From NCBI GenBank assembly GCA_036362985.1, contig JAYGXS010000001.1, forward strand, positions 72,008,471 to 72,072,470: DNA of 64,000 bases, in the 5' to 3' direction. Numbering within the stretch: position 1 is the stretch's first letter; every line of letters begins with the position of its first letter. The position numbers and the translations under genes were made by a program. This document shows positions 46,114 through 56,449 of the stretch, piece after piece. A model generated the notes under the pieces. It saw only the letters and a list, made by a program, of their open reading frames with translations. It was not told the origin of the DNA and ran no database searches. This stretch comes from Ligula intestinalis. Its lineage: Eukaryota > Platyhelminthes > Cestoda > Diphyllobothriidea > Diphyllobothriidae.

Positions 46114-46403
46114 TCAGGGTACCAGGCGACCACGGAGCGCGTCACTTCTCGGGGACGCCGTAGCACTATTTAGATCCGTGATATTCATATAGTCCATGAA
46201 GTTTCTTGGGAATTTTGTTACAGACGAAGTCCCCAGTGTTACCTGCCATTGCCCTCTGTTTGCCGTGATTTTACCCACGTTGCTCGCGAACCACCGGCGG
46301 GGAGGTCGAGGGTTGAATTTAACGCCGGTACTTCTGTACTATCCACCATCACTCACCCTTAGTGGGTGTGAAGACAGACCCAAGAAGGCCGAGAGGGATG
46401 CAG

Positions 46404-46404
46404 T

Positions 46405-46451
<47 letters not shown>

Positions 46452-46461
46452 NNNNNNNNNN

Positions 46462-46508
<47 letters not shown>

Positions 46509-46603
46509 ATACTACTAATACTAACACTACTACTACTAGTACTACTAGTACTACTACTAATACTACTACTTCTACTACTAATACTACTACTACTACTTAC
46601 TAT
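46404..46603. repeat. (TAC)n microsatellite with assembly gap
   Basis: Perfect TAC triplets to about 46507, then interrupted units (TAA, TAG, ACAC). Bases 46452-46461 are ten Ns, so true length is unknown. Open frames through it are artefacts. Confidence 0.95.
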
Positions 46604-46609
46604 CAATGT

Positions 46610-47565
46610 AGCCGAGTCTTAGTGGTACTGGTACTATTTCTGACGCTAGCATTTGTCAGAAATGACGTTGATTTGAAATCAGCGCTAGGGCTCATACCTC
46701 CCTTGTCCTCGGCAAGGAGTGCGAGTTAACACATGTTTGAGGTGCTGGGGACATCAGGGCATGCCATGTCTTCCGCCCACTCAACCCTCTCTTCTCAGAT
46801 ATGTAGGGACTAATAGGTTTGCAAGTGTATTGCCCGATTAGACGTCGGCCATCCTATCTTTAATTTTGAATTTGCTTTGTCATTTGAGTGCAGTGGGTGC
46901 GTGTGAAGAGAGCGGCCGAGAGTATGTACACGTCAGTCATCACCGAGTACTTAGCTGTGGTTTAGTGACAGGAGCAGACTACTCGTTGATGGAAGTTCAA
47001 GGCAACTCTGATGACGCGGCTTGTGTAGTTTCTTTGTAGTGGTAATGTGATTGTCAGAAGACTTGGTTGACGCTTCCTACCGCATGACAACCGGTTTGCG
47101 ACATACTCCTTGTATTTGTTTACACTTAATACAGTAGTCACCGGATATTAAGCCCATTTCGGGCCCAGACAAAATTGGGCTTAATAAGCGGCGGGCGCAC
47201 TAACCGGAGAGTCCTAGTTCTTGACTAGCAAACACAGGATAGGCACTATACATTACATACGTACTGTATTATGTGCAGAGCTTGGTTATGTACAAGAAAA
47301 GAATGCTGTTTGTCTGTATTTTACGTTATACCAAAAACGAAAAAATGATTTGCGACGCGTTTGAGAAAAGCGGTCTAGTGTCAGTTGTTTTGGAGGAAAC
47401 TTCACTCGCAAGTGCTCTTTGATGCCCTTCTCCAGGCACCAGAAATCGTCGAATTTTGTGAAATCTGATGCCTGTAGACCACGTTGCATAGTGTAGAGAG
47501 ATGAAAATCTCACTATATCCTGTTGGCAAACTGGGCTTTGTAGCCGGCGACTGGGCTTATTAGCC
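46610..47565. other. spacer with no recognisable gene
   Basis: Only short frames (for example 47286-47529, minus) without known motifs. Confidence 0.4.
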
Positions 47566-47569
47566 GGCG

Positions 47570-47950
47570 GGAAGGATTGGGCGCAACTCTGACGACAGCG
47601 GGCCTAATTTTCGAGCAATTATCCAACCTGCATCCGACGCAGAAAAGAACGCTGTTGCAATTAATGAGCAATCACCGGAGCAATTAAGACCTCCAGTGGT
47701 GGCTACAGGAACGGAAAATTATAGTACGCATGCGGGTGACCGCTGTGAACTATAAATACCGTGCAACCTGTGCATGTATCATCCCTTATCTGCGCATGTC
47801 TCAGACCTGTTTAAGATTACCTGTGACTAAGGATTCCCGACGGAATCCGAAACGTCAGGAAAATAAAGTCTTTGCTCCAGTGATCGCATCTTCTTCTTCG
47901 GAACTGCTGCCTAGAACTCGTATATTCTCCTCTATTGGCAAGATATGTAA
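47570..47950 (+). repeat. PLE 3' end / terminal-repeat fragment
   Basis: Collinear with 54300-54540 through GGCTACAG, ACTATAAATACCGTGCAACC and GTGCATG. It then holds the motif GTGACTAAGGATTCC with a perfect stem II (GGATTCC/GGAATCC, 47831-47848), GAAACGTCAGG (47849-47859), AATAAAG, GTGATCGCATCTTCTTCTTC and GAACTGCTGCC. The CTGATGA core is broken (reads TGTGACTA), so it would not cleave. Confidence 0.65.
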
Positions 47951-48403
47951 TCCTTTGCCAAACTCTAATCGTCAGGGCGCACCAGAACTCGTGACCCGGA
48001 GGTGTGTCACCTGATGAGAAAACTCGGCCTAATACAGCCTGAAGGTTAGCCCTAAATGGTTGTTGTTTTTCGCAACTACCGTCACTGCTACATGTGAGTT
48101 GAAATAAAAAATGCCGTTCGCGTGAAGAGAGGCATCAACATGTGCAGGGCATGCACTTTATGCTAGGTCAGCTGCTGCGCACAACCCCATTTTCCGTCAC
48201 TCTGACCTTGCCTCGCGGTGGAAACAAATTGAGTGTTGGTAACTAGTAGGGCGCCTGCCGCACAAATGACCTTCACCACAAAACACCTCATTTATAAGGC
48301 GCAATCCCCTTCTAGGGCAAGAACGGTCCTTGTCGCTTGTGAACTATCCTGTCAGACTCTTTATTTGTCAATGCGCGTCCATGAGACGGGTGGGGGGGGT
48401 GTA

Positions 48404-48729
48404 GGGATGACTTGTATGGCAGCTTAAACAGGACACAGGAATAAGAAAGTCCGCTTGCTTAAAAAAGACAGCCTCACGATGAATTTCAGGAAGGGTAAAT
48501 ATTCCTCTCACCAGCCCTAACCTTAATCTAAATCCTAGCCCTACCCCAAACCTAAATGCTAAAGTTCACACGAACGTTAACTCTTAACGCAATGTAAGCC
48601 TTAATCCTAAGCATAACTTCCTTGGCATTTTGTACGTAGCCCCATGCACTGTGGGCGGTTCCTATTCCCGCGTGTTTTTTAAGCGGCGATAAAAATCGCC
48701 CTTATCGTCGGCGGTCAGTGGGCCACCCC
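48404..48729. mobile_element. TIR element filled with degenerate CCCTAA repeats (decayed)
   Basis: Left end TA-GGGATGACTTGTATGGC (48402-48420) followed by AACAGGACACAGGAATA. The inside at 48510-48610 is AGCCCTAACCTTAATC-type text. The right end is decayed (GGGAATAGG inverted near 48659-48672, then a GGCGATAAAAATCGCC hairpin near 48683-48698, ending near CACCCCTA at 48731). It shares its left end with the better-preserved element at 56088-56446. Confidence 0.5.
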
Positions 48730-48734
48730 TAGTA

Positions 48735-50040
48735 TGTCTGGATTAATAACTACTCGCCACCACTGGTTGGGCTCTAGATTCCAGTTCGACCACGAAACAG
48801 GATGTAAGGAACCAACCGCCTTTTGTTTTAATGCACATTTTTTGAATTTTGAATTGTTTTAGTGGCGGTCGTGGGGACATCGCGTGAGACAGTGCTGGAC
48901 GACAACCAGACCAGAGCCTCTAAGGACGTGTCTGAGGAACGCCAGCTCTTTTCACCTTCAGAGGAGCATTAGCGATTATTATTCTTGTTGTAATTCAATA
49001 AACGTTCATAGTGTACGAATTCCTTCGTGTTGTGTGTGCGATCGCTTGTGAACAGCCATACGTGTAGCCATGATTCACCAGACTTCCGATTCTGAAGGAT
49101 TCCAGGCATCTGGCCCGGCAGCAGGAATAACTCGACTACAAGGATCAACGGCAGGAACACCAGAGAAGATAGAGGACGGAGCAGTCACAGTGGATAAGGA
49201 GGAACCAGGTGCGTCCGTTACACAGGCAATGCGTGCTACTGGCTTGGAGAGCAGAACCATCCAATAAGAAGTCAACACAGTGCCATCGACCCCAAGGGCA
49301 TACTCAGGCAGCCAATCAGGAACTGGAGAATTATTCTGGAAATCCGGGCGCGCTTTACACGCGTGCACCCGGCCAATACGCGCGCAGCGAAGCAGGCGCG
49401 AGAAAGGCACCAAAAGAGGCCCAGGGCTTGACTCATGTTCATGCTAGATAAAGTCTTGTCTTCTAAACTGCATTGACCGTCTCTTTGGGGCTACAACGAA
49501 ATGCCTTGATGGAAAGGGAAAACGAGAAAAATCGAAAACATTATAAAAGCCAAAACGTGTCAGTCTGCAACTTTGTACACTATCATGCACAGCTCGATAG
49601 TTACTTGCGCACAAGAACGTATCTGACCGTCGATTTGGCTGTTCATTCGCATCACTTACCAATGTCTAAATGTGGTAATCTGTCTCTTGGGTTCTTCAAA
49701 CAGCATCATAAGTTGAGTTAAGTAAAACCGCTATGTCGGTGAGGAGTCCAGTAAACTGAGGCGCCCATTATTCTTGTTGCTGACTTGCTGTTGACGGTGT
49801 CGACCGTCAGAGCGGCTGTTCTCCAAATTCAATCGTTATCGAAAAACCAATTGACAACAGCGCTTGCTTACATAATTATGTTATTATGTAGGAAAGTACG
49901 CAAAAATAAGAGGTTTTGATCTGTGTGGGAAAGTAACTTAACATAAAGAACCGTCCGATTAAGCTTTAATCCACCTATTCTTCTTCCATAAAACAGACTG
50001 GAAGGGAAAACCTCTTTAGTAAGCTGTTTCCCCGTTAAAA
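48735..50040. other. spacer; possible LTR-like segment
   Basis: An AATAAA (about 48998) lies before GTGTGTGCGATCGC, and a 66-codon frame starts at 49070 (GFQASGPAAGITRLQG). This arrangement could be an LTR end followed by a gag start, but no primer-binding site or second LTR was found. The remainder is unrecognised. Confidence 0.25.
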
Positions 50041-50049
50041 ACTTTGAAA

Positions 50050-52040
50050 CGCTAAAAGGAACTGTTCTACACGCTAGGTCTACGTGAAAGAATAAAGGAT
50101 GGAAACGTCCTAATAAAACGTGAGATTTGCAAACCGAATGATGTTTTTGTTAGTCATCTTTTTACTTCTTCTACACCTTCGTCTTCTCTCTCTTCGGGTA
50201 AAATTTGGAGTCTTAAGCGTCTCATTGGTCAATGCAATACACTAGCACAGGTCGATGCTGAATTAGACTTAGACTGTTTAAATGCAAACTTAATCTACAC
50301 TTCCATCGACCCCTATCTTCCAACAAATCGTATTTCCTTATTATCAAGTGCCTTTGCTCCTGTGTCTATGGCAACAGCGATGAGCCACCTTAAAAAGGTT
50401 CGAGGTTCAACAGCTGCCGGGCCATATGGGGTCGAACCGCATCTCTTAAAATCTTGCTCTTTTCAGTTAGCCCCTGCCTTAACATACCTCATCAATTTAT
50501 CCCCCATGGAGTTTAAGGCTCCCGATGGGTGGCGTTCAGTGAGAATCACTCCCATCCCGAAAACCCTCCACTTCTGTTCCAAAACCCTTTCGTCCAATTG
50601 CGTGCTCTTCCGCACTACTGAAGCTTGCAGAACGAGTTGTCTTGGAAAAAATTACGCCGTTTTCCTCCGATTTTTCCAATCCCCTGCGATTTGCATATAA
50701 GGCTAAGCGTAGTACACTAGACGCTGTTGCTCTGGTAGTCCCTTTTTCTTTAAGAGATTTAGATAAGGGCTGCCATGCATATGACTGCGCTTTTCTTAAC
50801 TACTCCTCAGCCTTTAATACGATCCCGCGCCATCTACGTCGTACACTAGACGCTGTTGCTCTGGTAGTCCATCCTGCTCTAAGAGACTTAGATAAGGACT
50901 GCCGTGCATACGCATGTTTTTTCTTGACTACTACTCACCCTTTATAGGATCCCGCACCATTTTCTTCTGAATAAAACTTCTGCATCCAGCCCTCCCGGCT
51001 GGGCTGTCTCTTAGCGTGGGGACTATTTCACTTCTCACACTCAATTCTTTCAGTGCGGCAAGCGAAAATCCACGTCCTTCCCAAAAACTGTGGAGTTCTT
51101 CAAAATATAGATTATCCCATCATCTCTTCTCCCTCCACACTGATGACCTACGATCTCCAAACGAATGTTTGGTTGTTACATATGCAGATGATCTGGTTGT
51201 TGGCCATCATCTCAAAAGTCAGATACATCTCCAAATACTGAAGGATGACCTGGACCATTTCTCAACATGGTCGTCAGCAAATGGCCTTCTACTTAACTAG
51301 CGGAAGTCAGTCAAGTGTGTTTTTCGACTGCGACCTTCTCTTAGTCCTGAATCCACTGACATTCTGCCCAAAGAGGTATCCTCTTTCCGGTACCTCTGGC
51401 ATTTACTCTTCATATTGAAGGCCTTTTTTATTAAAACCAGTAAACTCTGAAATGCTATGCGCCGTTTAAGTTCATATTGCACACCGTCTGATGATTATAG
51501 ATGCCAGCATTCTTCTCGTCATTCTTAACTGCTCTCCAGTTATTTTTCAAGCTTTGCTTAAAAAATACCCAGTCATTTTTAAACGCATCGTTCGAATGCT
51601 CTCTTCAACTGCCGGTGTTTCCTGTGATTTTAGCTGACATTAAAATATAGCGACACTTTAAAACGGTCAAGCAATTAGCTGATCGCATGCCTAGTGAATT
51701 CGCTTACCCTCTCCACTCTGAACTAATGGCTACGAAGTCTTCCGGTATGATGCGCCAAAGTTTCCGTCATTTGTCTTGCCGCATATGGACGCATCAGCGA
51801 TCCGTACTCCCCTTCCTAGCACGGTACCTCGCATGTGCAGAAACGGAAATTGAGAAGTTGAAAGCCGACCTGTCTCCATACCAGATGTGGCTATCGTGTA
51901 AACCTGTAACTTTTAGTATTCTATGACCTTTTACCATGATACCTTACCTTATCCCTTGCTCTCTATGAATGGAGTCATGTTTAGCTGAACATTTTGGGTA
52001 TAACCTTCAAAATAAAGCTCTCTCTCTATGACTCAAATCA
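50050..52040 (+). pseudogene. Jockey/CR1-type non-LTR retrotransposon RT pseudogene
   Basis: Seen across shifted frames: GSTAAGPYGVEPHLLKSC (50401 onward), GWRSVRITPIPK, LRFAYKAKRSTLDAVALVV, HAYDCAFLNYSSAFNTIPR (palm block A), VVTYADDLVVGHHL (YADD, about 51177), LDDLDHFSTWSSANGLLLN, and a C-terminal frame 51687-51926. The tail CAAAATAAAGCTCTCTCTCT (about 52008-52027) looks like a 3' end. A stretch of about 125 bp is tandemly duplicated inside (see 50711-50960). Confidence 0.75.
50711..50960 (+). repeat. tandem duplication inside RT palm region
   Basis: Units about 50711-50838 and 50840-50960 both begin GTACACTAGACGCTGTTGC, pass GATAAGG.CTGCC.TGCAT and end with GATCCCGC.CCAT. The second unit differs at roughly one base in six in its latter part, so the duplication is not recent, or the two units came from different copies. 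Confidence 0.8.
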
Positions 52041-52334
52041 ATCCACCAAACAAATATTTATGGCTTGATATACACTAAAATTCTGACCACGACGTTTCAT
52101 GGATTAGGCCATTTACTGTATAGAATGGAGCCGCCATGAGACCGCATACCAATCGCGCTAGGCGCATTCCGCATGGTTATGCCTGACGCGATGATTTTTG
52201 ATCACCCTCACCCAAATCGTTGAAAGCTACAAATTTATGATTATTTTGCCTATAACAGGAAAAGATTGCCAGTAGTAGAGATTATACGAGTCCCAGGAAG
52301 CAGTTAAGAAGAAGCAGATGTGACCACTGGAACC

Positions 52335-53738
52335 AGAGAGTTATTTGCCTGACGTTTCAGATTCCCTCGCGAATCCTCAAGCATAGGTGATGATAGCACA
52401 GTTATGGTCATGCACAGGTGGGGTGGGGACATGCACAGGTTGCACGGTATTTGTAGTTCATAGTGGTCATCCGCGTGTGTGGGACAATTGTCCTTCCTGT
52501 AGCCATCGCTTGGATCCTAATTGATGCGGTACTGGCTTGACACTTCGCGTTCGATTCACTAATTACCACAATTCCCTTGTCAGCATCGGATGCGGGCCAG
52601 GTAATTGCGTGACAATTATGCCCGTTGTTGTCAGAATTGCTGCTGCGCGCAGCCCTCCCCACGTGAATGAGTTTCTTGTTCAGGAAACGTCTCAGTATAC
52701 CGTATGGGAACGTCAAATCGTTGCGCTTGTTGATGGACTAGAGACCTGAGAACCACTCATATCTCTCAAAGGAACTCTAACCTACGGACTGGCAAAGTGT
52801 CTGTTCTGACGGTTCAAATGCTTGACCGCTGATTAAGGTATAACTGTCAGGTCGTCAACACAATTCTTGGAGAAAATTAAAGGGGTAAGCCTCCAGCCAA
52901 ATGATGTCATGGTTCCCTTGGATATCACGTCCCTTTTTACTCCTATTCCACAGGACCTGGCCGTCGAGGCTATCCAACTACTCCTTCGAGAGAAATACGA
53001 TGAAACGGAGAGTCGCCTCGGGCACGCTCAAATCCTCCAGCTCCTGAAGTTCTGCCTGAAGACGTACTTTACCTTCAACGGAACTATCTACGAGCAGGTG
53101 AACGGAACGCAAATGGGTTCGCCCATTTCCGGACTCATAGCAGAGGTGGTCCTGCAACGGTTGAAGTTGCGGGTTTTCCAATACCACAGACCGAAATTCT
53201 GGGCTCGGTATGCGGACGACAACTTCTTCGTAATTGAGCGGGATCAGGTGCTGACATTCAAGAAACATCTAACCGCCGTCTTCCCGGACATTCAATTTAC
53301 GATGGAGGAAGAAGAGAACAACCAGCTGGCTTTCCTGCATGTCCTCGTTTGCCGCAAAGACGATGGTGGCCTAAAAAACAAAGTGTTCAGGAAGGCAACC
53401 AACACTATGCAAGTCCTGAACTACAACAGCAACCACCAAATCAGTCACAAATGCAGCTGCGTAAGAGAGCTTTACCAGCGCGATGATACGCATTGTAGCG
53501 AAATGGATGACAAAGTTGCTGAATTACAACTCCTTCGACGGGTACTGAGAGCCAATGGTTACTCGCGCAATTTTGTCAAAAAGTGCATACGCACACGAGA
53601 GAAGAAAACACATTCAACTGGCCCAAAAGTTTGGCGAGCTCTTCCGTACGTGAAAAATGTATCCGAAACGGTCAGCCGTCTACTCACCCCACTTGGAGTT
53701 GGAGTTGCGCACAGGCCAAAAGCAACCATCAGGCGCCG
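52335..53738 (+). mobile_element. Penelope-like element with inverted pLTR at 5' side
   Basis: Left part 52340-52745 is, on the minus strand, a PLE 3' end: the frame 52716-52408 plus GACGTTTC motif at 52351. It joins a sense RT at about 52867: SLQPNDVMVPLDITSLFTPI, KFCLKTYFTFNGTIYEQVNG, TQMGSPISGLIAEVVLQRL, FWARYADDNFFVIERDQ (YADD), QLAFLHVLVCRK. The open frame reaches 53850 only by running into an inverted copy at 53739. The GIY-YIG domain is therefore absent. This is the longest intact RT piece of the YADD PLE family here (about 290 codons of real PLE). Confidence 0.8.
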
Positions 53739-54541
53739 GAATTTTGGTCTGTGGTATTGGAAAACCCGCAACTCCAACCGTTGCAGGACCGCCTCTGCTA
53801 TGAGACCGCAATTGAGCGAACCCATTTGCGTTCACTTCACCTGCTCGTAGATAGTTCCGTTGAAGGTAACATACGTCTTGAGGCAGAACTTTAGGAGCTG
53901 GAAGTTTTGGGCATGCCCGAGGCGATTCTCCGTTTCATCGTATTTCTCTCGAAGGAGCAGTTGGATAGTCTCGACGGCCAGGTCCTGTGGAATAGAAGTA
54001 AAAAGGTTCGTGATATCCAAGGAAACCATGACATCATTTGGCTGGAGGCTTACCCCTTTAATTTTCTCCAAGAATTGTGTTGACGACCTGACAGTTATAC
54101 CTTAATCAGCGGTCAAGCATTTGAACCGTCAGAACAGCCACTTTGCCAGTCCGTAGGTTAGAGTTCCTTTGAGAGATATGAGTGGTTCTCAGGTCTCTAG
54201 TCCATCAACAAGCGCAACGATTTGACGTTCCCATACGGTGTACTGAGACGTTTCCTGAACAAGAAACTCAGTCACGTGGGGAGGGCTGCGCGCAGCAACA
54301 ATTCTGACAACAACGGGCATAATTGTCACGCAATTATCTGGCAAGCATCCGATGCTGACAAGGAAATTGTGGCAATTAGTGAATCGAATGCGAAGTGTCA
54401 AGCCAGTACCGCATCAATTAGGACCCAAGCGATGGCTACAGAAAGGACAATTGTCCCACATACGCGGATGACCACTATGAACTACAAATACCGTGCAACC
54501 TGTGCATGTCTCCACCCCACCTGTGCATGACCATAACTGTG
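52398..54541. repeat. inverted repeat, arms of about 802 bp, PLE-derived
   Basis: Arms 52398-53199 and 53739-54541 are inverted copies at high identity: left CAGTTATGGTCATGCACAGG against right CCTGTGCATGACCATAACTG; left CCAATACCACAGACCGAAAT against right ATTTTGGTCTGTGGTATTGG. Each arm holds the same junction, antisense PLE tail to sense RT. The 539-bp centre (53200-53738) is single-copy RT sequence. Confidence 0.85.
52867..53738 (+). pseudogene. PLE reverse transcriptase, C-terminally truncated
   Basis: RT palm and thumb of a Penelope-type enzyme, which primes on target DNA and, in intact elements, is followed by a GIY-YIG nuclease. Seen: block A LDITSLFT, the QMGSPISG block, YADD at about 53209-53220, then the HKCSCVRELYQRDDTHC region and LRANGYSRNFVKKCI. 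The start at 52867 is internal to the enzyme; upstream fingers are replaced by an inverted pLTR. Confidence 0.8.
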
Positions 54542-54545
54542 TTGA
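53739..54545 (-). pseudogene. inverted PLE RT copy (fingers to block B only)
   Basis: Minus strand 54071 down reads SLQPNDVMVSLDITNLFTSI and FCLKTYVTFNGTIYEQVK, then a frame break and LIAEAVLQRLELRVFQYHRP. It keeps SLDITNLFTSIPQDLAVETI where the left copy has changes, so neither arm is simply a copy of the other's present state. The plus-strand frame 54222-54530 is the PLE tail. Confidence 0.75.
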
Positions 54546-54549
54546 GAAG

Positions 54550-55100
54550 AAGAAGACTCGATCGCTGGGACAATATGTTTATTCGCCTGACGTTTCGATA
54601 TCCGTCGCGGATTTGTCATCACAGACATGAGTAGCAGAAAGGTTAAGTATGCACAGACGTTTGCAGTATTTATAGGACACAGTCATTACTGCAAGCATAC
54701 AGCGACAATTAACGTTAATTGCCTTCTTGTGCATGGACTGCTTGTTGGACGGCATGTGGGCTCTGACCTGTTGAACTTTCATCACGGGTGGTGAGCTCGG
54801 GCATGATGATTGCTCGCCCGTCTGGCTCCCCGGTGTTAGCGTACGATGAGGCGGTGGCCTGCCCATTCCTCAAGTGACGGCTTGCTTTGGCCACATTGAA
54901 TCTCAGGATTGAATATGGATTGGGCAAATCGTTGCACTTGTTGATGGATTGGGGGCCCGTGAACCATGACTCAAGTAGTTCTCGGCTCACCCGATTGTCA
55001 CCTCTTGCGAGAATTTCGGCCTCATCAAATTTGAAGGTGTGGCCGGGTCTCGTCGAATTAGCCGCAACTTGAGAATTGGCATCATTTCGCCGCCAAGCTA
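54550..55100 (-). pseudogene. Penelope-like GIY-YIG tail with terminal motif, 5' truncated
   Basis: Minus strand from about 55080: NSQVAANSTRPGHTFKFDEAEILARGD, then SRELLESWFTGPQSINKCND, NPYSILRFNVAK. The 3' end carries GTGATGACAAATCCGCGACG and CGAAACGTCAGG (RC of about 54588-54622). The core C3 is G here, so the ribozyme should be inactive. Confidence 0.65.
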
Positions 55101-55104
55101 TTTT

Positions 55105-56085
55105 GCTTTTTGCACTTATTCTTGGGAGGAATTAAATTAGAGCATTAACTGGCATAGTTTTATTGGATGTTGCTGCGTTTAAGTTATTCATATTACTCCG
55201 TTGTTTCCACCAATGTAGATTATGTGCTTCTATTAATGAAGTTTAATCGTTCCAAAAGAATCTCCGCGTTACACGCAATTCTTATTTCCTTGAAAATGAC
55301 GCTAGCTGTTTTGCTTCAGTTTTCATCTAAAACGGAAGGTCATTCCTTTCGACTTAGCCCTTTGAGCGTGCATCTGGAAAGATTACCGAGTTAACAAGGT
55401 TTATTTATGCATCTACCTACATTTCCTTTGTTAAGTCAGGTACTCTATGTGGACACAATATTGGGGGAGCTTTATCCGTTAGGAAACTATCTGCAGTCCC
55501 CTGAATTGTTGATTGTATTCGGGCACTGGGAAGATAGCGTCGCAAGTTGGGTGATCAACTCTCCGTTAAAATGCTGAGTGCTCTGGTCTCCGACGCCGCC
55601 TTCTGGCTCGCGTCGCTCTTGGGCCCGCATGTTGTGATTCGAGCATTGGGTCGTCGCTTCACATAAGCCAGTAGATGTTTTCGCCTTATATGATTGGCTT
55701 GGCTTGCCATTCAATTGGCCTCAGGCGCCGCCCGCATGGATACCTCCAGTTGACCTGTCTCTGGGCTGTTTGTATTTTCGTTTTTACGCCATAGGTTAGT
55801 TTTTGCGCTCTGTCTCTCGGACTCACGACTTGTTAAGCTCATGGTTGCCAACTAGTATGTTTGACTGCGACATCTTGCATCGCTCCATTTCCACTCTAAA
55901 AGAATGCAGCAGCTAAGGCCCATACAGACTCGACTGATGACTTCAATCCCGCAATTGTCTAGCGCGGCTATCGATATCTTTCAGTATCAACAGACAGGTG
56001 ATCCATTTCATTCAGACAGGGGAACCTCAGAAGTCTGTTTGGACTCTCAAATGGGAAAATGAAAGACAACCCCTAAAATCCCTCC
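55105..56085. other. spacer with no recognisable gene
   Basis: Frames at 55167-55394 (+) and 55487-55714 (-) are open but unrecognised; the latter is Gln/Ser-rich and could be a decayed LTR-element region. Confidence 0.35.
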
Positions 56086-56087
56086 TA

Positions 56088-56446
56088 AGGATGACTTGTT
56101 TGGCAGCCTCAACGGGACACAGGAACAGTGACCCCTCCCGATACACGTGTATTTGCTCCAAATTCCGGAGAAGTAAGGGGAGGGTAAGGGTTAAGTTTAA
56201 GGTCAGATATAAGGTTTGGATTAAGGTTAGTGTTGAGATTAGGGTTAGGGTCAGAATAATATTAAGGGCTTAGGCTTAGGCTCGTATTAACTGTGGGTTT
56301 AAGGTAGGGCTAGGGTGAAATTTAAGGTCACCATTTACTTTGGTGTCAAGGTTAAGACACAGGAATGTTTACATTTTCGGAGCTTTATGGTAAGGCCACA
56401 TATTCCTATTCATGTGTCCTGTTTAGACGGCCATACAAGTCATCCT
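56088..56446. mobile_element. TA-flanked TIR element filled with degenerate TTAGGG repeats
   Basis: Left end AGGATGACTTGTTTGGC, AACGGGACACAGGAA and right end (inverted) AGGATGACTTGTATGGC, AACAGGACACATGAATAGG match over about 40 bp. TA lies outside both ends (56086-56087 and 56447-56448). The interior, 56170-56330, is AGGGTTAAG, GATTAGGGTTAGGGTCAG and related units. No transposase. Known: TA duplication fits Tc1/mariner-type MITEs. The telomere-like filling is unusual. Confidence 0.75.
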
Positions 56447-56449
56447 TAC

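Larger units (their letters stand above)
43139..46400 (-). mobile_element. RTE-type non-LTR retrotransposon, element 2
   Basis: Reads right to left: leader (46400-46170, sharing CAAAATTCCCAAGAAAC with element 1), EEP 46113-45532, linker 45538-44768, RT 44566-43595, C-terminal region 43579-43150. A frameshift near 45540, stops near 43975 and 43597 and a frameshift near 43340 inactivate it. It is clearly diverged from element 1 at protein level, so they are separate old subfamilies. Its 5' end abuts the (TAC)n tract. Confidence 0.78.

Noticed and set aside
46196..46729. 177-codon frame rich in threonine
   Set aside because: It exists only because the (TAC)n array and Ns have no stops in that frame.
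48800..49270. LTR and gag start of an LTR retrotransposon
   Set aside because: AATAAA followed by an open frame was suggestive, but no second LTR, primer site, zinc knuckle, protease or RT was found.
52867..53850. Full-length 327-codon PLE protein
   Set aside because: The last part (after about 53738) is read through an inverted copy on the wrong strand; only the first 290 codons are PLE.
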